Assembly (NCBI GenBank): GCA_015680685.1
Contig: MNCI01010502.1
Coordinates: 1-64,000 of the forward strand
Direction of reading: 5' to 3'
From: Gnetum montanum
Lineage: Eukaryota > Streptophyta > Gnetopsida > Gnetales > Gnetaceae
DNA length: 64,000 bases
Every line of letters starts with the position of its first letter. The first letter of the stretch is position 1. This document shows, in pieces, positions 47,821 through 60,970 of the stretch. Position numbers and translations under genes: made by a program. Under the pieces are notes generated by a model. It searched no databases and was not told the origin of the DNA. It saw nothing but the letters and a program-made list of their open reading frames with translations.

Positions 47821-48850
47821 TGCATGGTGAACATTCACAAGGATTGACTACCACTCGAAAGGACATTGTACGTAAATGGTCAAAATAGTATGTCATAGTA
47901 GACTATAACACATTATGTTAATGGTCCTATAATGGTATATTATTAATGTGCTTGAGTAAAATTGAAGCCAAAATAGTCCTAGAACAAGTTCACGAAGGTG
48001 TTTGTAGGGAACATATAGAACCTAGATATATGGTAACTAAAATTAGGTGGTTATGCTATTACTAGTCCTTTATAGAAAGTTAATACCTATAGAAGGTCAA
48101 AACTTATGATACATGCCAATGACATAGCAATATCATACATGTACCTTCGATCGAGTTACACACCACTTAGATAACTTGGCCATTTCAACAATGAGTATTG
48201 GATGTGATTGGACCCATAATGCCTAAGTCTTCTACAAGGCATAACTTTATCATCACTGCAACCAAATACTTTACAAAGTAGGTTGCAACTATTTTCTTAA
48301 GAATGAAAACATCTGAACAAGTCCTTAGATTTATACTTGATGACAATGTAGCTAGTTTTGGCATATCTATGATGGTAGTAACAAATAATGAACCACAATT
48401 TAGTAGCCATGAAATGAATAATCTCTATCACAACCTAGGCATTAAGCATTCCTTCTCATTATCATATTATCCTCAAGCCAATGGAATACAAACACAAGTA
48501 ATAAGGTCATCATAAACTTACTTAAGAATGTTGAACAATAGCAAATGCAAGTGGCATGAGCAACTTGTCCATGCACTATGGGCCTACCAAACAACATTTT
48601 GAATACCAATTGGTGTGACCCATTATAACTTGGTTTATAATTTTAGATCTATTTTACCTCTTTAATTTTTGGTGTCATCTCTTTGAGTAGCCTTATCTAA
48701 CTTCATAGATTATGAGCAGAATAAGGATCTACATACCATGGACCTAGACTTGGTGGAGGAGCAATGGGTATGAATGCTTGCTCAGGTTGATCAAAACCAA
48801 GAGAGTTAGAAGTGGTAGCACCACCATAACTTGACCAAGAATAAGGTCAA
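47821..48850 (+). pseudogene. Integrase of element C
   Basis: HEGVCREHIEPRYM for the zinc region. In the core the second aspartate is asparagine (TNNEPQF). The NGQAE-like block is frameshifted, so the glutamate is lost. The reading fades at about 48850 without a clear C-terminus. Confidence 0.65.
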
Positions 48851-49059
48851 AGAGTGTGAAACAGCATGAAAATTTTCATGTTATAAATAATTTCCATCAT
48901 GTAGCCTTCACCCCATGAAACCTGAGGCAAAACTTCATTGTAAATGTGAATATTATAACCCATAGGGGATAATCTCACATGTTTCATACTTTTGGAGCTA
49001 AAGAATGCCTCATGAGTAGTCAAAGTCTTATTTCCCAAGTGAAAAAGGTAACCTAGTGT

Positions 49060-50484
49060 TTATATTTGGGTTGGGGGGTCAATATACCTTTTGGGATGCT
49101 AGAAATGGAAATTTGATGGGTTTTATGGGGGATCTATACTTTTCTACATTGGAAACAGCTACAAGGGAGTAAATCTCACCTACTCCCAGTGTGGAGGCTT
49201 AATATGGAAGATCCACCTCCAATGTAGAAGGTGTCTTATTATTATTTATAGTAAATGGAATGGCCATGGGGGTTTAGCACTTGCTAGACATAGTAACCCA
49301 TAAAATTTTGGCACCCATCTCACCTATATGACACAAAAATTTATAGCCAATCTATTAGTCAATTTGCAACAAAAATCACGGTCCAAAATGTATAAAACCA
49401 AAACCCAATACCCCAATGTGGAAGATTACATGCATAGCCTAGAAACCTTCCCCCTTAATGTGGAAGTTTTCTCCCAGTGTGGAGGCTTCATCTCTAGCAT
49501 AGAAACTACATGCCCTCAACATGGAAGCAACATGAGCAAGATTTTTGCACTCCAGTGACCTCAAAGGTGACCAACCACTTCAGCAAGGATGGAAGAAGGC
49601 TCAACGTAGAAGATCTACCTCCAACGTAGAAGGTGTTCCCCTATTACTATTTATAGTAAAGGAAATGGCCATGGGCGTTTAGCACTTACTATACATAGTA
49701 AGCCCAAAAATTTGGGCATCCATCTCACTTGTACAACACAAAAATTTACATCCAATCTATTAGCCAATTTGCAACAAAAATCATGGTCCAAAATGTATAA
49801 AACCAAAATTCCAACACCCCTTTTGGGTTTCACATTTTGGCACTTTCAAGAACATAGCAATTTTGGCTTCCAAGAGCTCTTGAAACCTTGTAGAAATGTA
49901 GCTTCTTGGAGCCTCCTAGTGTGGAACACCTACAACCATGTTACCCCCTTTGCTATCCTTTTGAGACTTGTGAAGTTTTTGTGTCAATGCTACATTTTTG
50001 GGATCTCCAACTGATAATATGGAGCAATCTAGTAGCCAAATTTCTCACTTTTCTCACACCCTGTAGTTACTCAAGTTGTAGATCTGAAGTTGTAGCAGAG
50101 GAGGTTTGATAGCATTAGGAGTGGCTAACCACCTAGATCATGAAGAAAATTACCTCAACTTCAATGAGCTCTGAATTCTTGTCCTAGTGAATCCCCTTTT
50201 TCTATCTCATGGGAAATTCTTGTACATATCATTGAACTTATTCTTTATACTTTTTTAATTAGTTTTCAAAATTTTAGTTTTTGTGCAATATATTTTGCTT
50301 TTTATTTACAGATCTTTATTCTTATTATTTGCATCATTTGTTTTGTATTTTGTAAGTCTCTAGGTCATTTACTGAACTATCTAGGGCACCTAAAATTCCA
50401 TTTTTTTAGAGGCTCTAAGGATTCTAGGTTGAGGCTACTATGCTAGATCTCTCGATTTTCTAGTGACCAATTTTTCCAGCTACA
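49060..50484 (+). repeat. LTR D (left boundary approximate)
   Basis: The right end is set by the PBS at 50494. The last 320 bases resemble the R-U5 of solo LTR H. U3 contains a direct repeat (49209-49406 and 49616-49809) and GTGTGGAGG/CAATGTAGAAGG motifs. It lies between the pol of C and the gag of D, so it may serve as 3' LTR of one and 5' LTR of the other. Left end not resolved. Confidence 0.6.
49209..49809 (+). repeat. Direct repeat of about 195 bp inside LTR D
   Basis: Copies at 49209-49406 and 49616-49809. Each starts ACCTCCAAYGTAGAAGGTGT and ends GTCCAAAATGTATAAAACC, at about 90% identity by eye. They are separated by about 210 bases of GTGTGGAAG-rich sequence. Confidence 0.75.
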
Positions 50485-50493
50485 ATAGTTTTC

Positions 50494-50512
50494 TAGTGCT
50501 AGAAGAAGGGCC
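50494..50512 (+). other. Primer-binding site of element D (decayed)
   Basis: TAGTGCTAGAAGAAGGGCC, against TGGCGCTAGAAGGAGGGCC in B, with the same TTTTC spacer. It shows that D belongs to the same family group and that gag should follow. Confidence 0.65.
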
Positions 50513-51311
50513 TCTGCTTGATTTTTTCATCAAAAATATGTCTCCCCCATTGCTGACATTTCCATTTGCTAGTTTTTTCAAATTTTTTATAGCCAAAGAT
50601 TTAAAAAACCAATGCTAGCCCTTCCCCCCTATGATAGATATTATAGCATAGAAGTTGTAGGTGGTTGGGTGTTAACTTTTCATAGCACTTGTTGTGAAAT
50701 TTTTTTCATATCAAAACCAGTGTTCATACCTTTTCTTCCCTTCCTCTTTTTGCTACTAATTTCTTTTTTCCATTTTCCAAAGTTGGTGTGAAACCCTTTT
50801 GGAAGCCATCAAACTTTTGAAAGTCAAACTCCCATCTTTTCAAGATAAGAAAATTGATGACCTACCAAAACTAGTTCCTAGTAGAAAATGCCAAATTTTT
50901 ACTTTGGGATTGTAGCGCCCTTCCACACACCCCCAACTCACTTCCCCCACCCTCCACCCCCTCCCACCCCCCGGGCCCCCCGCCCACCAAATATCAATGT
51001 TGGATTAGAAAGGCATGGGATTTCCCTGATCCCACTCCCTTCTTTCCCCCCTACCATACCCAGTTTAGAAGGCTAGTATGGATGAGGTTTGATGCCAACT
51101 TTTCTAACTTTCTACTTTTGGTAAAGGGGTATACCCCCTTATCCCCTAATTACTATTTATAGTAAGTACCTCAATTTTCACCATTTTTACTTCTTTTAAT
51201 CATTTTTGAATTTCACTTATTGGTATTTACTTCTATTTTTCCTATTTTAAGCCATTTTTAGCACTCTAACTTTCCTTTCACTTTCTTTGGCAAAGGTCCT
51301 AGCCAACAAGC

Positions 51312-53480
51312 CATGAGGCTTTATGACCCCAAAGACCCTACTATCATCGAATGTAGGTAGTCTTTTAGGGTTAGTAGGAAAAGTCCTAACTTTGTGGCTA
51401 TAAATGAAGATTGGTACAACTACATTTGTGCCAAAATGCATGCTAGCATACTGATTCCATGTTTGGAAGCAGAAGCTAAAAGGGAGTTCGAACTCATCCA
51501 TCACAATGGCAAAGAGTACATCCCTTCCTCCTATGATCAAATACCTCACAATGATATCTATGTGGGCACTCAGGATCAACTAATTAGGATGGAGGAGGAG
51601 GAGGATAAGCATAGCTTGAAGGAACAATAGGAAGAGGAGGATGAGTTAAGGGTAGAATCTGAGCTTGAAAACAATGTGGAAGGATTGTTCCAACAAACAT
51701 CCCCCAAGGTCACAATGCCTTCCCCCAATGCCATTATTTTCTTTATGGGCATGGTGCCACCATCTTCCACTTTATCCTACCCTATGATGGCTAATCCCAC
51801 ATCAATCATACCCATGCATCAAACTCAATCGATGTCACAGCCAATGACCTATAACCCATTAATGTTGTTTATCACACAACCTAAATCTGTGTAGTCATTG
51901 GTGGTGGTTTTCACCACTAAAAAATTGCTAATCACCATTGGACCCTAGGAAACTCAAGTGTCATACATCCCTTTTATCCCATTTGTGCCTCATGTATCAG
52001 TGAAAACTTCTTTTTTTCTTATTTATCCCATAAGCTACAACCATAATGCAACCACTTCCTTCCATCTTGCAATTATTATCAAGGCTATAAGCCTTACAAT
52101 AGATTCCATAGCAATATGTACAAGACCTGTAGCTAATAGGGCCACCACATGGCTTGGATCAAGCCTTCCAAATGGTCCAAGACCTAATGGAGGAGATAAA
52201 GAGGCTCAAAGCCTCTACTTTCCAAAGTGTCAAGATTATGGATTTCTACTAGGATGATCTGATCAGTATTATTGTCCCACCATTGATACTTCCTCCTAGT
52301 GTCCCTCTCCCCTAGTTTAGTAAATATAATGGAGAAAGTAACCCTAATGCTCATGTTATAGCCTTCAAATCCCAGTGCTTACTATTGCAATCGTGGCCTC
52401 ATACTATCATGAGGATTTTTCCTATGTCCTTGAATATGAAAGCACTTGATTGGTATTGTGTACTACCTAGAGGATCCATATCCTCTCTTGAGGACTTGAT
52501 AGCTCAATTTGTCAACCTCTTCAAGTATAACTTGAAGCCTGAAACCATGCTTGACCAACTCATGAAGGTCAAGCAAGAACCCCTTGAGCTTGTACAGAAG
52601 TTCATCCAATGGTGGAATGTATACTAAATGAAATACTAGAGCCCATATCTAAAAACCAACTTTTGACTATATTTAAGGGGATGGTTAACAACTTTATCAA
52701 GTCCAAACTCTACTATCTTGATTTGCAGTCCCTTAGTCAAGCATTCTCCTAGACCAATGACATAGAAGATGTTGCAAAGGCCAATCATGACCTAGCCTAC
52801 ATAGTATATAAAAATCAACATACATTAAAGGATAAGAAAAAGAGTAAGCATAACAACATGGCCATAGTAATAGTGACTAAAGAGGTAAAGACCACTAACC
52901 ATGGGCCAAGCGACAACCCATCCAAGGTCCCCACTAACAACCAGGATAGCCAATCATCAAGCTTTGATATCACTACATAAATTTCAACTAGACCTAATTT
53001 TCAGTAGAAGGATCCAAGAAAGTATATTATTTTACCTTTGAAGCCATTCGAGTTGCTAAATCAGCTATTGAAGAGTGGGTGCATGTAATATAAGTAGATG
53101 ACCAAAGCCACTCGAAAGAAGCACAAGAAGCTATGCAAAAGAGCCAAGGACCCCACTAGAGCAACAAAGGATGATACTTAGTTATCCAAGAACTTCAAAC
53201 TAGATCTCTTTTACCAGTGTCACCAATTGCTTGATCATGACATAAACTTCTGCCTCACACTAAAGGATGACTTTTAGAAAATGATAAATAGGGGAGAGAT
53301 AGTCTTGGATACTTCCAACCCAATCTAGACATAAAATCAATCAATGCAAGTATAAAAGGACCCATTGAATGCTAATAATAGCCCTTATGTTATTTCATCA
53401 TTCAACATTAATGATAATCAGAGACTAGTGAGGGAACCATTCATGATTTGAGTACCCCCTCATAATGAAAGAGCCTCTTC
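51312..53480 (+). pseudogene. gag of element D
   Basis: N-terminal part 51312-51894: INEDWYNYICAKMHASILIP and EAKREFELIHHNGKEYIP match B. A glutamate-rich stretch follows. The core is near 52319-52627 (KYNGESNPNAHVIAF, ALDWYCVLPRGSISSLEDL, FKYNLKPETMLDQL). The C-H-H-C motif near 53215 is CHQLLDHDINFCLTLKDDF. Stops in all parts. Confidence 0.65.
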
Positions 53481-54240
53481 AAGTTTCACTAGCTTAAGAC
53501 ACCCTTTTGTTTTAGAGTACCATCTTGGTTGCCTCCAAGAGAACCTTTTTTCGTTAGGGTATCCCAACCTAAAACAACCCCAATAGCCATAGCCCAACAA
53601 TAACCTTCCATGGTGGATAATGCTATTGCCTCTTCCTCACAACCAATGACCAATGACCAAAAGACCTCAAACAAGAAAAGAAAGAAGCATAAGAAAAACC
53701 CCAACAATAAGGATGAAAAGTAGATGAAGGCACAAAATAAAGTGGATTCACTAAAGCCCACTTCCATCTCATCAATACCCATAACCTCCTCTTCCCAACC
53801 CATGTCAACTAACAAGCCATAGAAGGATCCTAAAACTCATAGCTAGAACAAAGAAGAGAAGCCCCAATAGCAACCACCTAAGGCCAAAGTTCGTATTTTG
53901 AGACACATGAAGGAAGTGGAGCACAATTGTGGTGACAAGTCCACGACCGATGATAAAAACTTCCTTAGTGTGATGGATTAGGTTAGAAAATCTCTTAAGC
54001 AAGGGAATACAATCTTAAGCTTATAGGACTTGATCATGACTTTCACTACACATCGTGAGACACTAGTCAAATTGATAACTTCCACTCCTATTAGTGAGGA
54101 CATCCTCGCTAATGAGAAATCCATCCATGCAATGATGGTTCCTCCCTCCCCAAGGGAGGAAATGTAAACACCCCTAGTATTTCATAGTGGAAAAATCAAG
54201 GCTAATTCCCAAAATGGAAAAGTAACTAAGGCTTCTCTAT

Positions 54241-54870
54241 TCATAACCATACATGTAGGGTAGTTTAAAGTGCCTCAGGTTCATGTTGATGATGGAGCTG
54301 CAAAAAATGTCATTCCATGCACCATCATTGAATTCTTGGGCTTAACAAAACAAATATAGCCTACAACAATCGTAGCTTTCAAATCCTTCAATGGGTTAAG
54401 GGTTTTTGTCAAGGGGTCTATCTCCTTAGACCTTTTGACAAGAGAGAAATTCCACACAATCATCAATTTCTTGGTTGTAAAGGAGATGCAAGGGTTCAAT
54501 GTTTTCCTTGGAAGACCTTGGTTGGTTTAATTATGAGCCATGTCTTCACATATCCACCAAGAAATTCACCTTTGTTATGAGGGAGGTGAAATCATCATTC
54601 ATGTTGATAGCATAGTTTCCTTGGTTGTTAATAATGTGAATAGAGAGTAGGGGTCTGAAGTGGAGCTTCAGGAGGAAACTCCTAGTCATGAAGTCCATCA
54701 ACCCAAGAGAGAGGAGCAACCTAAGAACAACAACAATGGGCAACAGGATGTGTCATGGGATGAACTCCCTTTTTACATCATCCATGAAGGGGATGGTGAG
54801 TACAAACTTATGCAGAAAATGCCTTATACATTTCCTAACCTTTCAAAGATTAGGAAGAGTCTACATAAAT
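54241..54870 (+). pseudogene. Aspartic protease of element D
   Basis: The active site VDDGAAKNVIP is intact near 54290. The second half, FLVVKEMQGFNVFLGRPW, is near 54470. The C-terminal WDELPFYI matches WANLPFQ/WADLPFQ of B and A. Stops lie between the parts. Confidence 0.65.
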
Positions 54871-57800
54871 AACATGCACTTCTACTCCTTCCATATTGTG
54901 TCCTTATGACCTTTATAGCCATTTGTACCATAACCATTTAGCCTAAGCTTTCTCTTCATTGATCAATTATTGTCTTTTTTCTATGTTTTATTTTACTTTT
55001 TATACATATAGCTTATAGGTTTATTTTATTTACATTTTTATTTATTATGGCCTTATTTCACTTACCCAAAGGAGGAAGATCTCTTCACATGAAACTAGCT
55101 ACCAAAATCTAAATGGAAATGCTTGAAATCAATTTTTTTCTCATCCCAAGTACTTATAGTTTTCACGATACAATTATAGGGGTTTGCTAATGCCTAGGTG
55201 TCAATGACGATCCATCAATGTAGCCTAGACATCCCAAGAATGCATTGGAGAAGGCAAGTTTGCAAAAAGAACAAGACCAGGTGAATAACAAGAATGCATT
55301 AGTTCCTCTATGTTGATGGAGGGGGGTGTGCTAACATAGGATGATCAGTGTATCCCTACCCCACACACTCTATCAACTTTTCCTGAATAAAATTCAAGAT
55401 GTCATAGACCATGTCAGAAGTTTACAAACATCTTCAAAGAAGGATGAAAACATCTTGGGAAGCCTAAAACATGTACCAAACCTACAAGTGCAAAAAGGAA
55501 AGCCTAGGATGAAAACCTAGGAGATAGAAACCTCAGCCATTTATACAAAAATAACAAACATAGAATTTATGAAACATATTTTGAATCCAAGGCTTACAAT
55601 CAACCTACAATATGCCATTGGATGACTCATCATGGGTGTTAGACTAAAGTTTTTCTATAATGTAACTCAAATGTAGTAATAAATATGTTCTTACAAAATG
55701 TTTAACTAAAAGAAAATTGAAGTGAATCACATCTAATATAAGATAAAAAAGTGAAATGTAAAAAATAAACAAAATGGATAGTGCATAACAAGATTTATAG
55801 TAGCTTAGCTTGGGCCTAGTTCCACTCTATAGGGATATCCAAATTTCTTAACCCCTAGGTTTTCTTTTAATCTTAAAATTATTTTTAAGAACAATGCTAG
55901 TTTCAAGGATTTCCAAATTTTCATTGATATAACTTGGATTTTTAAGCTAAAATCCTCAAACCAAATCTCAAAAATTAAAGAAATTTTAAAATGATGCTTA
56001 GGAATCTCACAATAGATCAAAAAACATCTAGTACAAACATGGAACATACAATTGATATAAAAATTGAAGTTTGAGGATACAAAGGTATAATAAAAATGTT
56101 TTAGTTTAGCTTTTTTCTTTACACATTCAAAGTTCTTTCAAAATTCTACTTTTATCTTGCTTGCTATTACTAACATAGTGATCTATGTTTAATGATTCAT
56201 CTTCTCCTAGGTTCTAACAATTATGATAGTTATGATGTAGATGAAAAAATGTTCTAACTACATGGATTTTTTTTCTTCTTCTTAATGTTTTACTCTTGTG
56301 ATAATGATTAAGAGACATTTTGGCTTTTCAACGTATCATTTTTTAGCATTTTTCTTCCTATAGATCAATCGTATTTGAGGTTGGTTGACCTATGTTTGGG
56401 TTAATCAACCTTAGAACTGCTACTTTTCCTATCTTCTAAACTTATTTTGAAACTAAGTAGGTTGATTTCTGAAGGGGTCATTCAACAATAAAAATGACAC
56501 TTTCAATCTTTTGAATTTTCTTTCCATTCTAGTTAGTCAAACCATTAATAGTTCATTCAATCTTAACTAATTCTTTGTAGGTCAATCTTATGTAAGGTCG
56601 GTTGATCTATTAGACCATTTTGTTGACCTAATGATTGTTGATTTTGAACTTAGGCATCTATCCATCAACAACTTGATCAAAGCATCATTTTTCTTAAAGA
56701 TATTATTGAAGAACATGCATTTTATTAATTCAAATCCCTAATCTGATCAACAACCTCCCTAATAGTGAGATAAATAATTCATCCAAAAGAAAATATCATA
56801 TTATTCTAGACTCATAATATGAAGATCATTAAGCCAAGATGCATCTTGAATCACCAAAGGTATAGATTTATAGATTTCATCCATAGTGATCAAAGTACCA
56901 CAAATTGTACTAATTATAAATTTTTGAATAAGAATCTACCTCTAAAAACCCAAACATCTAACTATCTACATATCAACTAAANCCTCTAAAAACCCAAACA
57001 TCTAACTATCTACATATCAACTAAAGATTAAATGATACCAATGTCAAAGAGGATTAAAATTGAAAAACTTAAAATCATAAGTTAAATTTTATATGTATAT
57101 TTTGAGTCATTGCTTTTACAAGTATGGCTAGACTCTATCAATGTGCTACCATGCTTACATAACCCACAACCATTGATTGAGGTAGAGTCCAGTGTTTGAA
57201 TGATGAATAATGCTTATAATTTTCACTCATTTCTACTATTGATTCCTTAAACATTAAAACACCAAAACATTGTAAAATATTAAAAGCCTAAAAGTATTTA
57301 TTTATTTTTCATTTTCATAAGATACAACAATTCATCTTTACCAAAGGAGGTCATGACTATAAGAAATGATGTTGGACCATCAAGGTTATAACTAAAAGCC
57401 ATTTTATTTCTATTTCATATGTGATGTTGCATCTATCCCCAAGAGGGATTGTAACATGAGCATTACACCTACTCCCAAGAAGGATTTCAATGCATGTGTG
57501 TTTATTTTTGTTTATTTCTTATAAATATAAAATTCATAAAAATTATAAAATATAAAATTATATATATTTTTTCTATCTTTCACCATGGAAACATGGATTC
57601 TAATTATATAATATGTATTTTATTCTTTTTTTTTATTGAGTCCAATGATATATACATTTGTTCTTGAAAATTCACTGAACATCATCCTTGAAGCTTATGA
57701 GCAAATTGCACTGTGATTTGTATAATAAAGTCCATTTGTCCCAAAGCTATGAGACTCCTATCATTAGCACCATTGCTAGGAAGGGAATTATTGAATTATT

Positions 57801-58304
57801 CAAAAACACTTGTACATTGTTGATTTTAACTTTTATTCAAATCACTAATGTGTTTTTAGTATTATGTATGTAGGTTGAACATGAATTAGATGGAAGATAG
57901 CACTAAGAGCTCACAAAATAGCTCGAGTAATGCACTAAACAATTAAAGTCCATTCGTTACCTTTGGGCGTTAAGAGGATAAGATTATTTGACTAGTTATG
58001 TTGGATTATCATTAGAATAAGTAGGAAAGATGAAGAGATGCTTATGGCTGGTTCTCTACAGATCTAGTCATGGCTACACAAAATGTTCATATGGATGTTC
58101 TAATCAACATGAGGATAGCAAATGAATGCAAACTGTAGCAAGCATATAAACTCATGTTTGATGATTAAAATCCTTTATACATGTAAGATTTATAGGATTG
58201 AATGAAGGAAGAAGAGGTCATTCATAGCTTTCCATCTGATCATTCTAATGGGAGCAGGAAGCTAAAGTAGAGAAGAAGGACAAGGGGCCATAACACCATA
58301 AAGG
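54871..58304. other. AT-rich stretch with no recognised gene
   Basis: 54960-55060 resembles the T-rich sequence after protease in B. Beyond that I see no coding region on either strand. Around 56350-56650 GGTTGACC/GGTTGATC-like motifs recur at irregular intervals, as in some old copia LTRs, but no termini can be fixed. Exact duplication around an N at 56982 is listed separately. Confidence 0.5.
56939..57025. other. Assembly join: 43-bp perfect duplication around a single N
   Basis: 56939-56981 and 56983-57025 are identical and separated only by the N at 56982. This is most likely an unmerged contig overlap, not biology. Confidence 0.8.
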
Positions 58305-59402
58305 TGTTGGCCTTTTGGTATGTCAAAATATTAAAGAAAATGGAGAATGTAGAATGTATGTGTGGTTGTAATTTTTCAAGGACATTAAATAATTAATCAA
58401 CAATGAACTTCAAACTAAGAAATGAACTTCACAAATGAGATCCACAATGAGATGTCAAAATGAATACTACATGGACTAGATGAGAGCATGGATGAAAACA
58501 AAGTCTAAAAATCAAGTCAAGATGCTTTGTAGACTATCGAGAAGCCGAAAAATCATAAAAACACTTCATATATCAAAGTGCTTCTAGAGAGTAGATGTCT
58601 AGTAGAAACAACAGACATCTATCTTTCATAGTAGACGTCTATGGTAAGATGTCTCACAGTAGACATCTACAATTATAGGCATACATCTCTCCTACATTAA
58701 TGACTCTCTTGGATAGATGTCTAAACTTCAAAGTAGACATCTATTCTAGCCATTTGATAGTTGTTGCACAAATTTTGAGGAGTTTTTGAAAACTTCAAGG
58801 CTATAAGATAATGCAAAAATATTGGAAATTATGCAAGCACTATTCACACAAAGACTTATCATTGGCTATTCCAAATAATTTTTTCTTTTTTCTTCATTGT
58901 AATATCATTTTCTTGTTGTGATTATATTGAGCTTCAAGTATAAGGATCTGTAAATTCACTTATACTCTTTCCTTATTTCTTTCTCCTCTTTCTTGTAGTC
59001 TTACAGGGTTGATGTGTTTCTTGCAAGAAAACATATTTGTTGAGCGTGTCAAGATCCTGTGGGATTGAATGGTTTTAAGGAGTCAAAATACTCTAGTGTA
59101 GAGCTCAATTTTTTGAAGGTTTTGGTATCCTATAAACCATATTTTGAGCTTGTTGAGACCTTGTAGGATTGATTAGTGTCACAATGATGTAACACTCCAA
59201 AGTAAAGATTAAAGCTTGTATAGGGTGTGATGTCCTTCAAAACACATTTTTGAGAAACAAAGTCCAAAGGTGCACACATATTCTGTACTCTAAGTGTGGA
59301 TGTACCTAAGTTGGGAAACCATGTAAAATTGTTGTGTTTTTGTGACTAGAGTATTTTTAAATTGAGAAACTTATTCAACCTACTTTCTAAGTTCTCGATC
59401 CA
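58305..59402 (+). repeat. 5' LTR of the copia element (about 1098 bp)
   Basis: Starts TGTTGGCC at 58305 and ends CCA at 59402, four bases before the PBS. U3 holds a cluster of AGACGTCT-like palindromes (58600-58760). The left end is chosen by the TGTTGG start usual for copia and is not confirmed by a partner. Confidence 0.55.
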
Positions 59403-59406
59403 TAAG

Positions 59407-59422
59407 TGGTATTGAAGCTCGG
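59407..59422 (+). other. Primer-binding site of the copia element
   Basis: TGGTATTGAAGCTCGG, a two-base variant of the TGGTATCAGAGCTCGG type complementary to initiator tRNA-Met. Confidence 0.7.
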
Positions 59423-59528
59423 TGCTCTCAAATTTATGATTCAAATTTCAAGAGTAAACTATATAGGGAACATCATATACAAAGTCACTAATGTTCATTG
59501 GTTTGAATTTGCATATTGAAAAGCAAGG

Positions 59529-60970
59529 ATGCAAGGATTTTTTGGCCCTAGGGAATTCAATGTATGGGAGTCATTCCTTAAAGAAAACACACCATCTGTT
59601 GACAACATCTCAAAAGCTCTCAAGCCATTGAATAAATGGATTACTAAAGAAAAAGATAAGTTCATGTATAATTCTAAAGCCAAAAATTATTTATATTATG
59701 CATTGAATAAATCAAAATTTAATAGAATAGCTTGGTGTAAGATTGCTAAGGCAATATGAAAAACCTTAGAAATTATGAGGGCACATCTATAGTTAAACAA
59801 TCAAAACTTTCAGTATTGCAAAGTGAATATGACAAGCTTAGAATGAAGAAAGGATAAAAATATTAAGTATTACTTCTCTAAGGAAACTAATCTTGTTATA
59901 ACTATTAGGAGAATGGGCAAGGAATTTCTTGAAAGAAATGTAATTATAAAAATGATTAGAACATTGTAGCCCAAGTTGAAACCCAAGGTTACTATTATGG
60001 AAGAAATCAAAGACTTTTTGGTCCTTAAATTTGAGGAGCTTCAAAGTGCTCTGATTGCTTATGAGATGAATCTTAGAAGTGAAGAAGCAATAAAGAAAAA
60101 GCCTATTGCTCTAAAATCAACATCAAAAGAAAAGGAGAAGGTTTAATAAGAAACAAATAATGAAGATGAAATAGCTCTTCTATTAAGAAAAGTTTAAAGA
60201 CTCCTTGCAAGAAAATGAAGAAGCTTCAACCAACTAGGACCTAATCAATTCAAAGGTAAAGGGAAAGGTAAAAATTCTACAAATTAAAATTTTGATGCAT
60301 TTTTCATATAATGTTGGGGATGTGGTGAAAGAGGTCATGTGGCCTCTAAATATCATAGCAATGACACATTGCAATGAAGAGATAAAAATAAAGTTGATTC
60401 GAAAAAGAAAAACTTCTACACTTGCCAAGATGATGGAGAACAAAGTGAACAAGAGGTTGATGACACTACAAAGGACTCACATCTCATATGTATGGTCTTT
60501 AAAAATGAAAATTCTTCAAAAATATCTTATAAATTAAAAGGTAAACATGATGAAAGGTATAGTGAATTACATGAAGAATTTGTTATCTTACATTATCTAC
60601 TCAAAAAGGTAAAGAAAAATATGCTTAGAAAAATCTATGAAATTTATACCTTATCCTCCAAGCTAATAAAGGAAATGTGAGACATAAAAGTTGAGATTTA
60701 ATAACTAATCCCTTCATATGAGAAAAAATGTAAGGATACTCAAGAATAAAGGATTAGCAAAAATAAAGAGAGGACTCAAAATTATCGTAAAAGTGAAAGC
60801 ATGGAAGAAACCTCTCATAAGGATGCTTATCCTAGTTCAATTTCAAACAAGATCAAGTTTGATGATCCTATTCATGTAAAATATACTTTATATTTTTATT
60901 ATAGAAATTGTGATCATAAACAAGATTGGCGTTGTAGAGGATGTGGAGGAAAAAAGCTATTTTGATCAAA
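59529..60970 (+). pseudogene. Copia-type gag (decayed)
   Basis: Order as in plant copia gag: FNVWESFLKENT, then LYYALNKSKFNRIAWCKIAKAI, FSKETNLVITIRRMGKEF, and FEELQSALIAYEMNL. The zinc knuckle has become CWGCGERGHVASKYH, with the last cysteine replaced by tyrosine (near 60310). A spacer with a lysine-rich, probably coiled-coil segment (60492-60680) follows. A second cysteine-rich piece lies near 60895 (YRNCDHKQDWRCRGCGG). Stops and frame changes throughout. Polymerase parts absent. Confidence 0.7.

Larger units (their letters stand above)
44938..48850 (+). mobile_element. Element C: decayed pol of an old Tat-like element
   Basis: Plus strand. Array remnant at 45205, then RT from about 45530, RNase H, second RNase H, and integrase to about 48850. 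It may be the pol of element E, whose antisense gene lies left of element A. Here, however, only about 260 bases separate the tandem repeats from the RT region. Confidence 0.6.
50485..54870 (+). mobile_element. Element D: PBS, gag and protease of a Tat-like element
   Basis: After the PBS come an untranslated leader (50513-51300), gag and protease in the B order. No antisense gene, RT or second LTR follows; recognisable sequence stops near 54870-55100, so the element is truncated there or too decayed to follow. Confidence 0.65.
58305..60970 (+). mobile_element. Ty1/copia retrotransposon, 5' part
   Basis: LTR, an initiator-Met type PBS and a copia-type gag, then loss of similarity before protease, integrase and RT. 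No 3' LTR is visible in the window, so this is a truncated copy. Confidence 0.7.

Noticed and set aside
48847-49038. 63-codon minus-strand frame between the pol of C and LTR D
   Set aside because: Short, unmatched, lies at the decayed boundary.
50888-51076. Proline-rich 62-codon frame
   Set aside because: Low-complexity C tract in the leader of element D.
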